64,000 nucleotides of DNA from CAWFLT01 sp963816795 (GTDB lineage: Bacteria; Acidobacteriota; Vicinamibacteria; Vicinamibacterales; SCN-69-37), in contig CAWFLT010000016.1 in the NCBI GenBank assembly GCA_963816795.1, positions 124,001 to 188,000 on the forward strand, given 5' to 3'. This document shows, piece after piece, positions 48,678 through 57,190 of this stretch. Positions within the stretch are counted from its first letter, which is position 1. Each line of letters starts with the position of its first letter. Below the pieces are notes generated by a model. It was not told the origin of the DNA. It saw only the letters and a program-made list of their open reading frames with translations, and made no database searches. A program made the translations under genes and the position numbers.

Positions 48678-51106
48678 GCGACGTCCGACAATACCTGGCG
48701 AAACGCGGTTTCGAGCCGGTCGCCGCTGAAGTCCTGCAGGCGGCGGCGTTGTCCGCTGATGACGTCACTCCGGAACGGCTCGTCGTAAATGAGCGCGCCC
48801 AGCAGCTCAGCGGCGTATTCGAGATCCTTCGGAGCGAACGAGACGCCGGCGCCGCCGAGCGTCTCCGGCACCGCCGCTTCGGCGTAGGCGAGCACGGGGA
48901 CATCCATCGCCATCGCTTCGACGAGCGGCGCGCAGAAGCCTTCGTGCTCGCTCAATGAGACGTAGGCGTGCGCATGCCGATAGTACGCCGCCAGCTCGTC
49001 GTCGGGCACCGCGCCAGTGAACCAGAAGCGATCCGGCAGCATCTTGTACTCGGCAATGAGCGCGCGGATCGCCGCGTAGTAGCGCGGCACGGCGTCGTGA
49101 CGTCCGACGAAGACGAAGCGGTACTGCGTGTCGACGTAGCGCTTGAACTGCTCGGCCAGCCGGATGTGATCCTCGATCTTCTTGTTCGGCGCGATACGGC
49201 CGACGAACAGGATGTTGGCGAGCCCGTCGCCAAGCAGGCGCTCGAGCCCGGGCACCGGACGGCCGTGCCGCAGCCGCGCGAGATCGACGACCAGCGGCAG
49301 CACGCCCGTCGGCGCGAAGCCCATCGCGTCGAGCTCCAGGCGATTGTACTCGGAGACGCCGAGCGCCAGGTCGACGCGGCCCACGAGCGTCGTCAGCTCG
49401 CGCCGTCCCGCGGCGGCCATGGCCGCGATGCCCGCATCGAAGGGCGCGAAGAACCGCGCCGGCGTGACGTTGTGGTACTGCAGCACCCGCGCCCCCGGCA
49501 GGCGCCCGAATGCGTGTGACATCGGCGAGGGGACCGCGTAGTGCAGGATCGTCACGTCTCCTCGCCGCGACTCGGCGTTCTCCCACGGCCGAATCTCTCC
49601 CGCGAGATCGTCGTCGATGGTCAGGGCGTAGATCTCGGCGTCGTGTCCCCACCGCCGGCAGAGGTCGCGCAGCAGGCGCGCGTTGTCGCCCACGGCGTCG
49701 CCGCGATGCGCTGCCGGGACCCACTGGTTCACGATCACCGGCGCTGGCCCTGAGCGAACCTTAGGGTCGGAGGGGCCGGCTTCAGCCGGCCCTGCGAAGG
49801 GCGGGCTAAAGCCCGCCCCTCCTTTTGCATTTTGCAACGCGCTCGTAGGCTCTTGTCCCGGGCGAGTCGAAGGGGCCTGTCCTGGGCGAGTCGAATGGGC
49901 CGAGAGATCGGCGACGTGCTCGGCGTCGGGCGGAAGCGGCAGCGCGCGGAACGCCGCCGGCCTCTGGACGCGTATTTCCTCGAGCTCTTCCGCGAGCTTG
50001 AACTGGCGCCAGAAGTCGTAGGCGACCGGTGCGGCGGGCCGGCGCGGGCTGGCGAGGACTCGTTCGACGAACCGGACCGCCAGGGCCGCGAAGTCCTGCG
50101 CGCGGAGCCGGTCGAGCGCCGCGTCTTGAGCCGCCAGGACGCGATCCTCCAGGTCGCGGTCGGAAAGCACCGCGTTCATCAGCGCCGCCACGCGCCGCGG
50201 ATCGTGTGTGTCGTAGAGGATGCCGCCGCCGTCCATCGTTGCCGGCACCGCAGTGGCCGCAAGCGCCAGCACGGGGACGCGCTTGTAGAAGGACTCGACG
50301 ATGGGCACGCAAAACCCCTCGTGCTCGCTCGCGCAGAGAAACAGATCGGCGGTGTCGTACAGCGCCGTCAGTTCTTCATCGGTGACTTGTCCAAGGATGT
50401 GGACGTCGCGAACACCCAGCCTCGCGACCAGCGAATGGAGCTGGGCCAGGTAGCCCTCGAAGCCGCCGTGCGCCCCGGCCAGGATCAGCCGCGCGCGCGG
50501 ATTGTAGAGCGTCTGATACGCGTGGAAGAAGCGAATCACGTTGTCGGGCCGCTTGTTGGGGATCACGCGGCCGACGAACAGCACGTTGGTCCACTCGTCG
50601 TCGTACGCGTCGATCACGCGCGGGTCGGGCGTGGCGTCCAGGTGCGCGAACCCGGGCACGACGGGAAGCACATCGGTGGGCTCGAAGCCGAGCGCCGCCA
50701 GCTCCTGCCGATTGAACTCAGAGTCGCCGAGCGCGAGATCGACGCGCGACCGATAGGGCAGCAGCTCGCGGCGGCCGTGATAGCACTGCCGGACGAGCTG
50801 CTCGTGCACGCCGAGAAAATACTCGGGCGGCGTGATGTTGTGGTAGATGAGAATCATCCGCGCCGGCGCCGCGAACGCCGTCCGGGACGCGCGCGATCCC
50901 AATGAGAAATGATGAATCAGCAGGTCGTCCGGGCCGATGTCGGCGATCGCGTCCCGATAATCGACCGTCAGATCTTCGAGGCGCGGATCGGCCGTCTCGA
51001 CGATGATCTCCGACTCGTAGCCGGCCGCGCGGAGCGCCCGGGCGATCCCGAGGACCTCGTGACCGATGGCGTCGCCATAGCCCAGCGTCGCAAGAATCTG
51101 ATGCAC
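48674..51106 (-). CDS. double GT-B glycosyltransferase (two family 4 modules fused)
   Basis: 810 residues, intact. Module 1 (residues ~1-370): MHQILATLGYGDAIGHEVLG, VLFVGRVIPNKRPDNVIRFF, CASEHEGFCVPIVESF. Module 2 (~455-810): VIVNQWVPAAHRGDAVGDN, ILFVGRIAPNKKIEDHIRLA, SLSEHEGFCAPLVEAMAMD. Both modules keep the EGFCxPxVE GT4 motif, so both may be active. The linker (about residues 400-455) is translated from two families of dispersed repeats (49769-49903). Within a four-gene operon of glycosyltransferases; probably adds two sugars in sequence. Confidence 0.88.
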   Translation of the reverse strand: MHQILATLGYGDAIGHEVLGIARALRAAGYESEIIVETADPRLEDLTVDYRDAIADIGPDDLLIHHFSLGSRASRTAFAAPARMILIYHNITPPEYFLGVHEQLVRQCYHGRRELLPYRSRVDLALGDSEFNRQELAALGFEPTDVLPVVPGFAHLDATPDPRVIDAYDDEWTNVLFVGRVIPNKRPDNVIRFFHAYQTLYNPRARLILAGAHGGFEGYLAQLHSLVARLGVRDVHILGQVTDEELTALYDTADLFLCASEHEGFCVPIVESFYKRVPVLALAATAVPATMDGGGILYDTHDPRRVAALMNAVLSDRDLEDRVLAAQDAALDRLRAQDFAALAVRFVERVLASPRRPAAPVAYDFWRQFKLAEELEEIRVQRPAAFRALPLPPDAEHVADLSAHSTRPGQAPSTRPGQEPTSALQNAKGGAGFSPPFAGPAEAGPSDPKVRSGPAPVIVNQWVPAAHRGDAVGDNARLLRDLCRRWGHDAEIYALTIDDDLAGEIRPWENAESRRGDVTILHYAVPSPMSHAFGRLPGARVLQYHNVTPARFFAPFDAGIAAMAAAGRRELTTLVGRVDLALGVSEYNRLELDAMGFAPTGVLPLVVDLARLRHGRPVPGLERLLGDGLANILFVGRIAPNKKIEDHIRLAEQFKRYVDTQYRFVFVGRHDAVPRYYAAIRALIAEYKMLPDRFWFTGAVPDDELAAYYRHAHAYVSLSEHEGFCAPLVEAMAMDVPVLAYAEAAVPETLGGAGVSFAPKDLEYAAELLGALIYDEPFRSDVISGQRRRLQDFSGDRLETAFRQVLSDVA
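49769..49903. repeat. REP-like double hairpin plus GTCGAAGGGGCCTGTCC units inside the double GT gene
   Basis: 49769-49822 is a full copy of the GGCCGGCTTCAGCCGGCC/GGCGGGCTAAAGCCCGCC element. 49854-49903 has two GTCCCGGGCGAGTCGAAGGG-type units. Both are translated without stop on the minus strand. Confidence 0.85.
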
Positions 51107-51113
51107 GCGCGGC

Positions 51114-51140
51114 TGGCCTGAGCGGAGTCGAAGGGCCTCA
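51114..51140. repeat. GGCCTGAGCGGAGTCGAAGGG unit
   Basis: A short dispersed repeat lying in the spacer between the two glycosyltransferase genes and reaching the stop codon of the upstream one. Related to units at 49854-49903 and 54904-54930. Confidence 0.65.
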
Positions 51141-52421
51141 TGGCCGCAGAACTGGCCCGGCCGGTGCCGCCTTCATGACCTCGAGGCCAGGAGGCAAAGT
51201 GCGCTTCCGCCGCGCGAAGAACCCCGGGAGCGGCTCGGCGGCGGCGCTCGACGGCTCCTTCTTCAGCCGATCGATCATGTCGAGATACTTGCGCTCGATC
51301 ACCGGCCACGTGTAGTTCCGCGTGAAGAAATCCCGGCCGCTGGCGCCGAGGACCGCGCCGAGCGGCCCGGTCGCCTCGAGCGTGAACAGCGCTTCCGCGA
51401 ACTCCTCGAAGTTCTCGTAGTAGAGCCCGCCGTTGCTGCGGACGCACTGCCCGCGAAGCACGTCACACCGCCCGTTGGCGAGCACCGGCTTGCCGAGCGC
51501 CCACGCTTCGAGCGCGACCATCGACAGGCTCTCGAACTCGGACGGCATGATCAGCGCGTCGGCGGCCGCGAGCCCGTCGAACTTGTCCTCGTCGGAGAGG
51601 AAGCCGAGATGCCTGATGCGCGCGTGTTTCGGGATCTCGAGATGCTTCGACCCCACCAGCATCAGGTCGAGCCCGTGCGGGTACATCACGGTGTACCGCT
51701 CGAAGAACTCGAACATCTGGCGGCAGCCCTTGTTGGCGTCGATCCGGCCGATGTAAATGGCGAACGGCCGCCGCACGTGGTACTTCTTGCGGAATCGCCA
51801 CGGTTGGGTTCGCTCGGGAATCGCCGATCCGACGCCGACGACGATGCCGGGGCCCTGGCGCTGGCTGACGCCCTGGATCAGCGCGCGCTCCTCGAACGAG
51901 TTGTACATCACGGCGCGGACGCTCCGGAACACGCCGCTGAAAATCGAGAGGCCGATCGCCGGATCGCGCTCCGCCGTCGGTACGAGGATCGCCTTGTCCA
52001 TCACCGCGCGCGCGCCGTGCCACGCGTGGTAGTAGCGGTAGCTGAAGAAGATGAAGAAATCGAAGTCGTTCTTGACGCGGCCGATGTGGCGCACGAGGTC
52101 GAGGCTCGTCGGCCCCTCGCTCTCGAGCCACTTCACCTCGTCCGCAATCGAATGCGGCCGTTCGAAGACGACGACCGAGCGCCGTCCGAAGTCGTCCGTA
52201 TTGCGCGGCCGCGCGACCAGGAACCGGCGCACGGTGACGCCATTGACCTGCTCCACACCGGGCGCCAACTCGTTGCGCCAGGTGACGTAATCACGCGCAC
52301 AGGTGGTGAGCACTTCGACCGTCGCGTGGCGCGCCAGCCGTTCAGCGATGTATCGAGCGTGAAGTTCGGCGCCGCCGCTGATATCCGCGCCGTAGCGCTG
52401 AACCACGACCGCGAGCTTCAC
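51138..52421 (-). CDS. glycosyltransferase family 4 protein
   Basis: 427 residues, intact. KLAVVVQRYGADISGGAELH at the N-terminus, CARDYVTWRNELAPGVEQVN, then RRPFAIYIGRIDANKGCRQM starting the donor-binding domain and IMPSEFESLSMVALEAWALG as the EX7E motif. Shares long identical stretches with 47294-48677, so the two are paralogs flanking the double GT. Start overlaps the stop of the next upstream gene by ATGA. Cytoplasmic-face sugar transferase for a surface glycan. Confidence 0.9.
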   Translation of the reverse strand: MKLAVVVQRYGADISGGAELHARYIAERLARHATVEVLTTCARDYVTWRNELAPGVEQVNGVTVRRFLVARPRNTDDFGRRSVVVFERPHSIADEVKWLESEGPTSLDLVRHIGRVKNDFDFFIFFSYRYYHAWHGARAVMDKAILVPTAERDPAIGLSIFSGVFRSVRAVMYNSFEERALIQGVSQRQGPGIVVGVGSAIPERTQPWRFRKKYHVRRPFAIYIGRIDANKGCRQMFEFFERYTVMYPHGLDLMLVGSKHLEIPKHARIRHLGFLSDEDKFDGLAAADALIMPSEFESLSMVALEAWALGKPVLANGRCDVLRGQCVRSNGGLYYENFEEFAEALFTLEATGPLGAVLGASGRDFFTRNYTWPVIERKYLDMIDRLKKEPSSAAAEPLPGFFARRKRTLPPGLEVMKAAPAGPVLRP

Positions 52422-53458
52422 TGATCGGCGGCTCCGCTGTCCGGGTCGTTCCCGTCGTCGCCGCCGTCGTCATTGCCGTCGTTGCCCACGTCGCCATCGT
52501 CGAAACCGCCTGACGCGGCGGCACCAGCGATGGCGGCCGTGCCCGGACCGGCCGGGGACGCCGCGCCGGCATTCGGCGAATCCGCCAGGTTCTGGCCGGG
52601 ACGGCGGCGGCGCCGGCGCCGGCGCTTGCGCCGTTGGTCGTCCGGCCGGGGACCCTGCTGAGACGATTCCGTGCCGCCGTTGGCGGCGGGCGCCGTCGAA
52701 GAAGCCACCGCTGCAGGTTCCGTGGCGACGTCGTCGACGGACTGCCTCGGCGCGGTCGTACCAGCGCCGGTCGGCGCGACCCCGCTGACGCCCTGCGGCG
52801 CCACCGGCTGATGGCTACGCTCCTGTCCGCGCTGGCCGCCCTGCCCGCGCGGGCCGCCTGGCGACGCTTGTTGACTCTGCGGGGGCCGCTGCGGCTGGCG
52901 AGACTGCACGACGCTCTCGAGCGATCGCGACCGGCGTTCGTCGAAGTCCATCCGGCTCGACAGCGATTCGACCCGCATCTTCAGGTTGTGGACGTCGATC
53001 CCGAGCCGCGTGATTTCCATCACGAGGTTGTGGACGACTTCGTAGTAGAGCGGATCCATCTCTTCGCGCTGCCGGAACCGCTTGTGGAACTCGTCGTTGA
53101 CCTGCTTCTGCGTGTGCAGGGCCTGAATCAGCGGATTCGGGTTGATGAAGAGCTTGAGAATCGGATGGAGCAGCTTGCGCATGAAGCGCAGCAACCCACG
53201 ATGCGTGTCGTACAGCGTCGTGTCTTCGAACTCGTATTTCGGAGGTTCAGGGCTGACCGTACGGTGCCGTTTGAACTGATTGACCAGATCCGAGCGGACG
53301 CCGCGCGGATCGAGAAACTTCTCCAGCTTGACGGTCGCGAGCTGTTGCAGCTCCTGCTCGGTGTAGTCGGCGCCACGCTTCTCGCGGATCCGGGCGCGGA
53401 TCTGCCGCATGATCTGCTCGACGTCCACCGCATCGGACCGGACGTTGAAATCGGCCAT
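52418..53458 (-). CDS. unknown protein with conserved head, Arg-rich segment and acidic tail
   Basis: 346 residues, intact. The head (residues 1-175) is helical: VDVEQIMRQIRARIREKRG, LQQLATVKLEKFLDPRGV, RFMRKLLHPILKLFINPNPL, VHNLVMEITRLGIDVHNLK with heptad spacing suggesting a coiled coil. A Gln/Pro/Gly/Ala-rich stretch follows, then RRKRRRRRRRRPGQ and an Asp/Gly/Asn tail (GNDGNDDGGDDGNDPDSG). No enzyme motif. Translationally coupled to the GT4 gene by ATGA. Perhaps a scaffold or chain-length factor of the glycan system. Confidence 0.6.
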   Translation of the reverse strand: MADFNVRSDAVDVEQIMRQIRARIREKRGADYTEQELQQLATVKLEKFLDPRGVRSDLVNQFKRHRTVSPEPPKYEFEDTTLYDTHRGLLRFMRKLLHPILKLFINPNPLIQALHTQKQVNDEFHKRFRQREEMDPLYYEVVHNLVMEITRLGIDVHNLKMRVESLSSRMDFDERRSRSLESVVQSRQPQRPPQSQQASPGGPRGQGGQRGQERSHQPVAPQGVSGVAPTGAGTTAPRQSVDDVATEPAAVASSTAPAANGGTESSQQGPRPDDQRRKRRRRRRRRPGQNLADSPNAGAASPAGPGTAAIAGAAASGGFDDGDVGNDGNDDGGDDGNDPDSGAADQ

Positions 53459-53507
53459 AACGACTGTCCAGGCCTTTGTCAGGCACTCGGCGAGGGCGCG
53501 AAGCGCC

Positions 53508-54374
53508 CTACCGTCCGGGCCCGTACAGAATCAGAATGACCATCACGCCCCAGAGCGCGACGCAGGCGAGCAGGGGCCGGTCTTCGAGCAGCGTCTCCGA
53601 CGGGTTTCCCCCGCCGGCCCGCTGGTGCACGAGATAAAGGTACCGGAAGATGCCGTAGAGCGGGAAGGGCACCGTCCAGATCAGCCGATCCGTCCCGAAC
53701 TTCTGGACCGTCTCCGGACTGATTGTGTAGAACGCATACGCCAGCAGCGTCGACGCCGTGACGACGCCGATCATCTGGTCGAGCAGATACGGGCTGTACT
53801 CCGCCAGGATGCGCCGGTGCGCCGCGGCGTCGCCCGCCAGTGTCACCAACTCGGCCCGCCGCTTGCTCAAGGCGAGGAACAGGGCGAGCAGCAACATCAG
53901 CAGCAGCAGCCAGTGGCTGAAGCTCACGCTGATCGCCGCCGCGCCGCCGGCCGCCCGCAGCACGAAGCCGCCGGCGAGCGTCAACACGTCGATGATGACG
54001 ATGTGCTTCAGCCAAATCGAGTAGATGCTGAGGAGGAGAAGATACCCGAGGCTGATCAGGCCGAACGGCAGATTGATCGCAAACGCCGCGGCGAGCGCCA
54101 CGGCGCCGAGCACGGCGGCCGCGTTGAGCGCCGCCCGCGGCGAGACCGCGCCCGAGGCGATCGGCCGCCGCGACTTGACGGGATGGAGCCGATCGGCCTC
54201 GCGGTCATTGACGTCGTTGATCAGGTAGACGACGCCGGAGAGCAGGCAGAAGACCGCGAACGCCAACGTGGCTTTCGCCACGGAAGGAGGATCGCGCAGC
54301 TTCTCGGCGAAGATGAGCCCCGCGAAGACGAAGAGATTCTTCGTCCACTGGCTGGGCCGGAGCGAACGTAGCAG
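53508..54374 (-). CDS. UbiA-family decaprenyl-phosphate phosphoribosyltransferase-like protein
   Basis: ~288 residues, nine or so membrane segments. NDVNDREADRLHPVKSRRP is the UbiA Asp-rich motif in the form typical of DPPR synthases, and SKRRAEL precedes the second Asp-containing loop. These enzymes move phosphoribose onto polyprenyl phosphate for cell-wall sugars. A GTG at 54281 would delete the conserved RPSQWTKNLFVFAGLIFAE, so translation must start upstream; CTG 54374 after AAGGCGG is the best visible choice, or an error hides the start. Follows the STAS gene by 10 bp. Confidence 0.82.
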   Translation of the reverse strand: MLRSLRPSQWTKNLFVFAGLIFAEKLRDPPSVAKATLAFAVFCLLSGVVYLINDVNDREADRLHPVKSRRPIASGAVSPRAALNAAAVLGAVALAAAFAINLPFGLISLGYLLLLSIYSIWLKHIVIIDVLTLAGGFVLRAAGGAAAISVSFSHWLLLLMLLLALFLALSKRRAELVTLAGDAAAHRRILAEYSPYLLDQMIGVVTASTLLAYAFYTISPETVQKFGTDRLIWTVPFPLYGIFRYLYLVHQRAGGGNPSETLLEDRPLLACVALWGVMVILILYGPGR

Positions 54375-54384
54375 AACTGCCGCC

Positions 54385-54723
54385 TTACGTGTAGCTCTTC
54401 AGCGCTTCGGGCTCGGTATCGAAGGTCTCGAACACCGTGAGCAGCTTGGTGATCGAGAGCAGGTCCGTGATGCGCTTCGTCAAGTTGACGAGCTTCAGTT
54501 GCCCGCCCTGACGGCTGACCGTCGTGTAGGTGCGGACGATTTCGCCGAGACCCGCGCTATCGATGTACGGCACGCCCTCGAGATTGAGCAGGATGCGCTT
54601 CCGATTCTGGTGGACCAGCGAGTTGATCTTGTCCTTGAGGACTTCGTCGCCCTCGCCCAGAGTGATTTTGCCTTTCAGGTCGAGAATCGTCACTTCGTTG
54701 ACGACCCGTTCCTCGATCTGCAT
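54385..54723 (-). CDS. STAS-domain anti-sigma factor antagonist
   Basis: 112 residues from ATG 54723 (MQIEERVVNEVTILDLKGK); an ATG-less extension to 54750 is less likely. GVPYIDSAGLGEIVRTY holds the conserved Ser that anti-sigma kinases phosphorylate in SpoIIAA/RsbV proteins. LKLVNLTKRITDLLSITKL completes the fold. Probably part of a partner-switching circuit whose kinase is not in this window. Just upstream of the UbiA-type gene, perhaps co-transcribed. Confidence 0.9.
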   Translation of the reverse strand: MQIEERVVNEVTILDLKGKITLGEGDEVLKDKINSLVHQNRKRILLNLEGVPYIDSAGLGEIVRTYTTVSRQGGQLKLVNLTKRITDLLSITKLLTVFETFDTEPEALKSYT

Positions 54724-54903
54724 GCCCGACTCCTCATCCGTTGGCCGCACTCGCGGCCGGAAACCGTCAGAAAGGGGTTAAGTCTATGTGCTTCTTACGG
54801 GCTCCACAAGGCCTGTCGTGGCCGCCGCCGGTGCGAACAGCCGCCAAATCAGGACCATTTGCGGCCCACGAGCGCGAACGGACGCGGCCCGGACCCGGCG
54901 TCT

Positions 54904-54930
54904 GACCCTTCGACTCCGCTCAGGGCAGGC
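54904..54930. repeat. CCCTTCGACTCCGCTCAGGGC unit
   Basis: Inverted relative of the units at 51114 and 49854. Lies in the spacer (54751-54954) between STAS and rpsU; no gene seen there. Confidence 0.65.
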
Positions 54931-54954
54931 GCTGGGTACCGGACCGCGTCACCC

Positions 54955-55152
54955 TTATTCCGACTCCCGACGCTGCTTCTTGCGGGAGCGCTTGCGGGCC
55001 AGGGCCTGCTTGGCGCGGCGTTTGTCGCCGGGCTTCAGATAGAACGAGTGCTTCTTGATGTCTTTGATGATGTCTTCCTGCTGCACTTTCCGTTTGAAAC
55101 GGCGCAGCGCACTCTCGATCGATTCGCCTTCCTGAATCTTGACTTCTGCCAA
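54955..55152 (-). CDS. rpsU: 30S ribosomal protein S21
   Basis: 65 residues from TTG 55152 (MAEVKIQEGESIESALRRF), the usual S21 N-terminus; a GTG at 55159-55161 would add MSS. GGAAGGGGG lies about ten bases upstream. Arg/Lys-rich C-terminus (KRRAKQALARKRSRKKQRR) binds 16S rRNA. Length matches the family. Divergent from purD with 117 bp between. Confidence 0.93.
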   Translation of the reverse strand: MAEVKIQEGESIESALRRFKRKVQQEDIIKDIKKHSFYLKPGDKRRAKQALARKRSRKKQRRESE

Positions 55153-55256
55153 GCTCGACACCCCCTTCCCCGCGGAGATCTGGCCCTCTGGCCCGGCCAT
55201 CGGACCGAGGGCAACACAGTAGGGTAGCACAGCCTTTCGGGGCCTGGGCCCCCCTG

Positions 55257-55262
55257 TAGAAT
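55257..55262 (+). promoter_or_regulatory. -10 element of purD
   Basis: TAGAAT, preceded by TG, seven bases before the GTG start. Transcription would begin at the start codon, implying a leaderless purD message. No Shine-Dalgarno is present. Confidence 0.45.
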
Positions 55263-55269
55263 CCCTGTC

Positions 55270-56562
55270 GTGCGGGTGCTCGTTTTGGGGGCGGGAGGGC
55301 GCGAACATGCGCTGATGCGGCGGCTTCTGGAGGATCCGGACGTCAGGGAGGTGCTCTGCGCGCCTGGCAATCCTGGCACCGAGGCCCTTGGCCGCTCGGC
55401 CGCCGTCGATCTCCTCCGGCCTGACGACGTCCTGGCGTTGGCCGAACGCGAGCGGGTGGACTTGACCGTCGTCGGTCCTGAAGCGCCGCTCGAACGTGGC
55501 GTCGCCGACCGGTTCCGGCGCGCCGGCCGCGCCATCGTGGGCCCGTCGCATACGGGCGCCGCGCTCGAGTGTTCCAAGGCGGTGGCGAAAGCCTTCATGG
55601 CCGCGCACGCGATTCCCACCGCACGTTTCGTGGTCTGTGACGACGCCGAGGCGGCGCTTGCCGCGGTGTCCGGCACGATGTTCGGGTTCCCGGTGGTCGT
55701 CAAGGCCGATGGGCTCGCGGCGGGTAAAGGCGTCGTCGTGGCCTCCGATCGGGCCGAGGCCGAAGCGGCGGTGCGTGCCGCGATGATCGAGCGGCAGTTT
55801 GGCGGCGCCGGCACGCGCCTCGTCATCGAAGAGTGCCTGACCGGACCTGAAGTGTCGTTCTTCGTCCTGGCGGACGGCGAGCGTGCGATCGAGCTCGGCA
55901 CGGCACAGGATCACAAACGGATCGGCGACGGCGACGTTGGCCCGAACACCGGCGGAATGGGAGCGTTCGCGCCGAGCCCGCTGGTCGCGGAGGCCATGAC
56001 ACGCGACGTCATGGACCGGATCGTCGCGCCGGTGATCGAGGGGTTCCGCGCCAATGGCGATCCGTACCGTGGGTTCCTGTACGTCAGTCTGATGCTGACC
56101 GCCGACGGTCCGAAGGTAATCGAGTTCAACGTCCGGCTCGGCGATCCGGAGGCGCAGGTGATCCTCCCGCTGATCGAGGGACCCGTCGCCGCGCTGCTCG
56201 CGGCGTCGGCCAGCGGCGACGTCACGACGGTTCGCATTGGGCGCTCTGCCGATCGCCTGGTCGGTGTCGTGCTCGCCTCGCGCGGGTACCCTGCCAGTTC
56301 AGAGTCGGGTCGCGAGATCCGTGGGCTCGAACGCGCGAATGCGCTGCCGGGCGTTCACGTGATTCACGCCGGCACGCGCCGCGTCGATGACCGGATCGTG
56401 ACCGCCGGCGGCCGTGTCTTGACCGTCGTCGGGCGCGGCGGATCGTTCGACGCCGCGATGTCGCGTGCGTACGCGGGCGTCGAGGCGATCGAGTTCGACG
56501 GCATGCAGTACCGGCGAGACATCGGCCGGAAGGCGGTTAGCGCGGAGCGCGTGCCACACTAG
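55270..56562 (+). CDS. purD: phosphoribosylamine-glycine ligase (GARS)
   Basis: 430 residues from GTG 55270, intact. ATP-grasp enzyme joining glycine to phosphoribosylamine, the second step of purine synthesis. RVLVLGAGGREHALMRRL starts the protein; VVGPEAPLERGVAD, GFPVVVKADGLAAGKGVVV (ATP-grasp loop), LGTAQDHKRIGDGDVGPNTG and IEFNVRLGDPEAQVILPL (metal site) follow in order. Length matches the family. Head of the purine region, read towards purE. Confidence 0.96.
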   Translation: MRVLVLGAGGREHALMRRLLEDPDVREVLCAPGNPGTEALGRSAAVDLLRPDDVLALAERERVDLTVVGPEAPLERGVADRFRRAGRAIVGPSHTGAALECSKAVAKAFMAAHAIPTARFVVCDDAEAALAAVSGTMFGFPVVVKADGLAAGKGVVVASDRAEAEAAVRAAMIERQFGGAGTRLVIEECLTGPEVSFFVLADGERAIELGTAQDHKRIGDGDVGPNTGGMGAFAPSPLVAEAMTRDVMDRIVAPVIEGFRANGDPYRGFLYVSLMLTADGPKVIEFNVRLGDPEAQVILPLIEGPVAALLAASASGDVTTVRIGRSADRLVGVVLASRGYPASSESGREIRGLERANALPGVHVIHAGTRRVDDRIVTAGGRVLTVVGRGGSFDAAMSRAYAGVEAIEFDGMQYRRDIGRKAVSAERVPH

Positions 56563-56662
56563 ATCACAACGACCGCAGCGCGGTGCGGAGCGCGCGGAGG
56601 TCGCGCGAATGGGGGTGGGGCCCCATTCGCACCTAAGGAAGCAAACAACGACAAAAGGCAAA

Positions 56663-57178
56663 ATGACCAAGATCGACGTGCTGATCATGATGGGGTCCGA
56701 CTCCGACGCGCCGGTGATGACGGCGGCGCGCGACGCCCTGGCCGAGCTCGGCCTCGAGTCCGAGATGACCGTCGCGTCGGCGCATCGGTCGCCGGCACGG
56801 GTCCTGCGCCTGATCGAGGAGGCGCCGGCGCGCGGCGTCAAGGTCTTCGTCGTCGGCGCCGGGGCCGCCGCGCATCTCGCCGGGGTGGTTGCGGCGCATA
56901 CGACACTGCCGGTGATCGGCGTGCCGATCGACTCTTCCGCGTTGAAGGGGCTCGACGCGTTGCTCTCGACCGTGCAGATGCCGCCCGGCGTGCCGGTCGC
57001 CACCGTCGCCATTGGCAAGCCGGGCGCGACCAACGCCGGCGTGCTCGCGGCGCAGATGATCGCGCTTGGCGATCCGCAGGTGGCGGCGCGCCTCGTGGCC
57101 TACAAGGCGAAGCTGGCGGAGAAGGTCGAAGCGGCGGCGAGCCGGCTGGAGGCTTCGTCGAAGGCGAGCGCGAGCTAG
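56663..57178 (+). CDS. purE: N5-carboxyaminoimidazole ribonucleotide mutase
   Basis: 171 residues from ATG 56663. IMMGSDSDAPVMTAA at the N-terminus, ASAHRSPARVL holding the catalytic His, VGAGAAAHLAGVVAAHTTLP and MPPGVPVATVAIGKPGATNA are PurE class I hallmarks. Converts N5-CAIR to CAIR. No purK is in the window. The 100-bp gap after purD contains a GGGGTGGGGCCCCATTCGC palindrome near 56612. Convergent with rlmN, 12 bp apart. Confidence 0.95.
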   Translation: MTKIDVLIMMGSDSDAPVMTAARDALAELGLESEMTVASAHRSPARVLRLIEEAPARGVKVFVVGAGAAAHLAGVVAAHTTLPVIGVPIDSSALKGLDALLSTVQMPPGVPVATVAIGKPGATNAGVLAAQMIALGDPQVAARLVAYKAKLAEKVEAAASRLEASSKASAS

Positions 57179-57190
57179 CGCCTATGGGAT

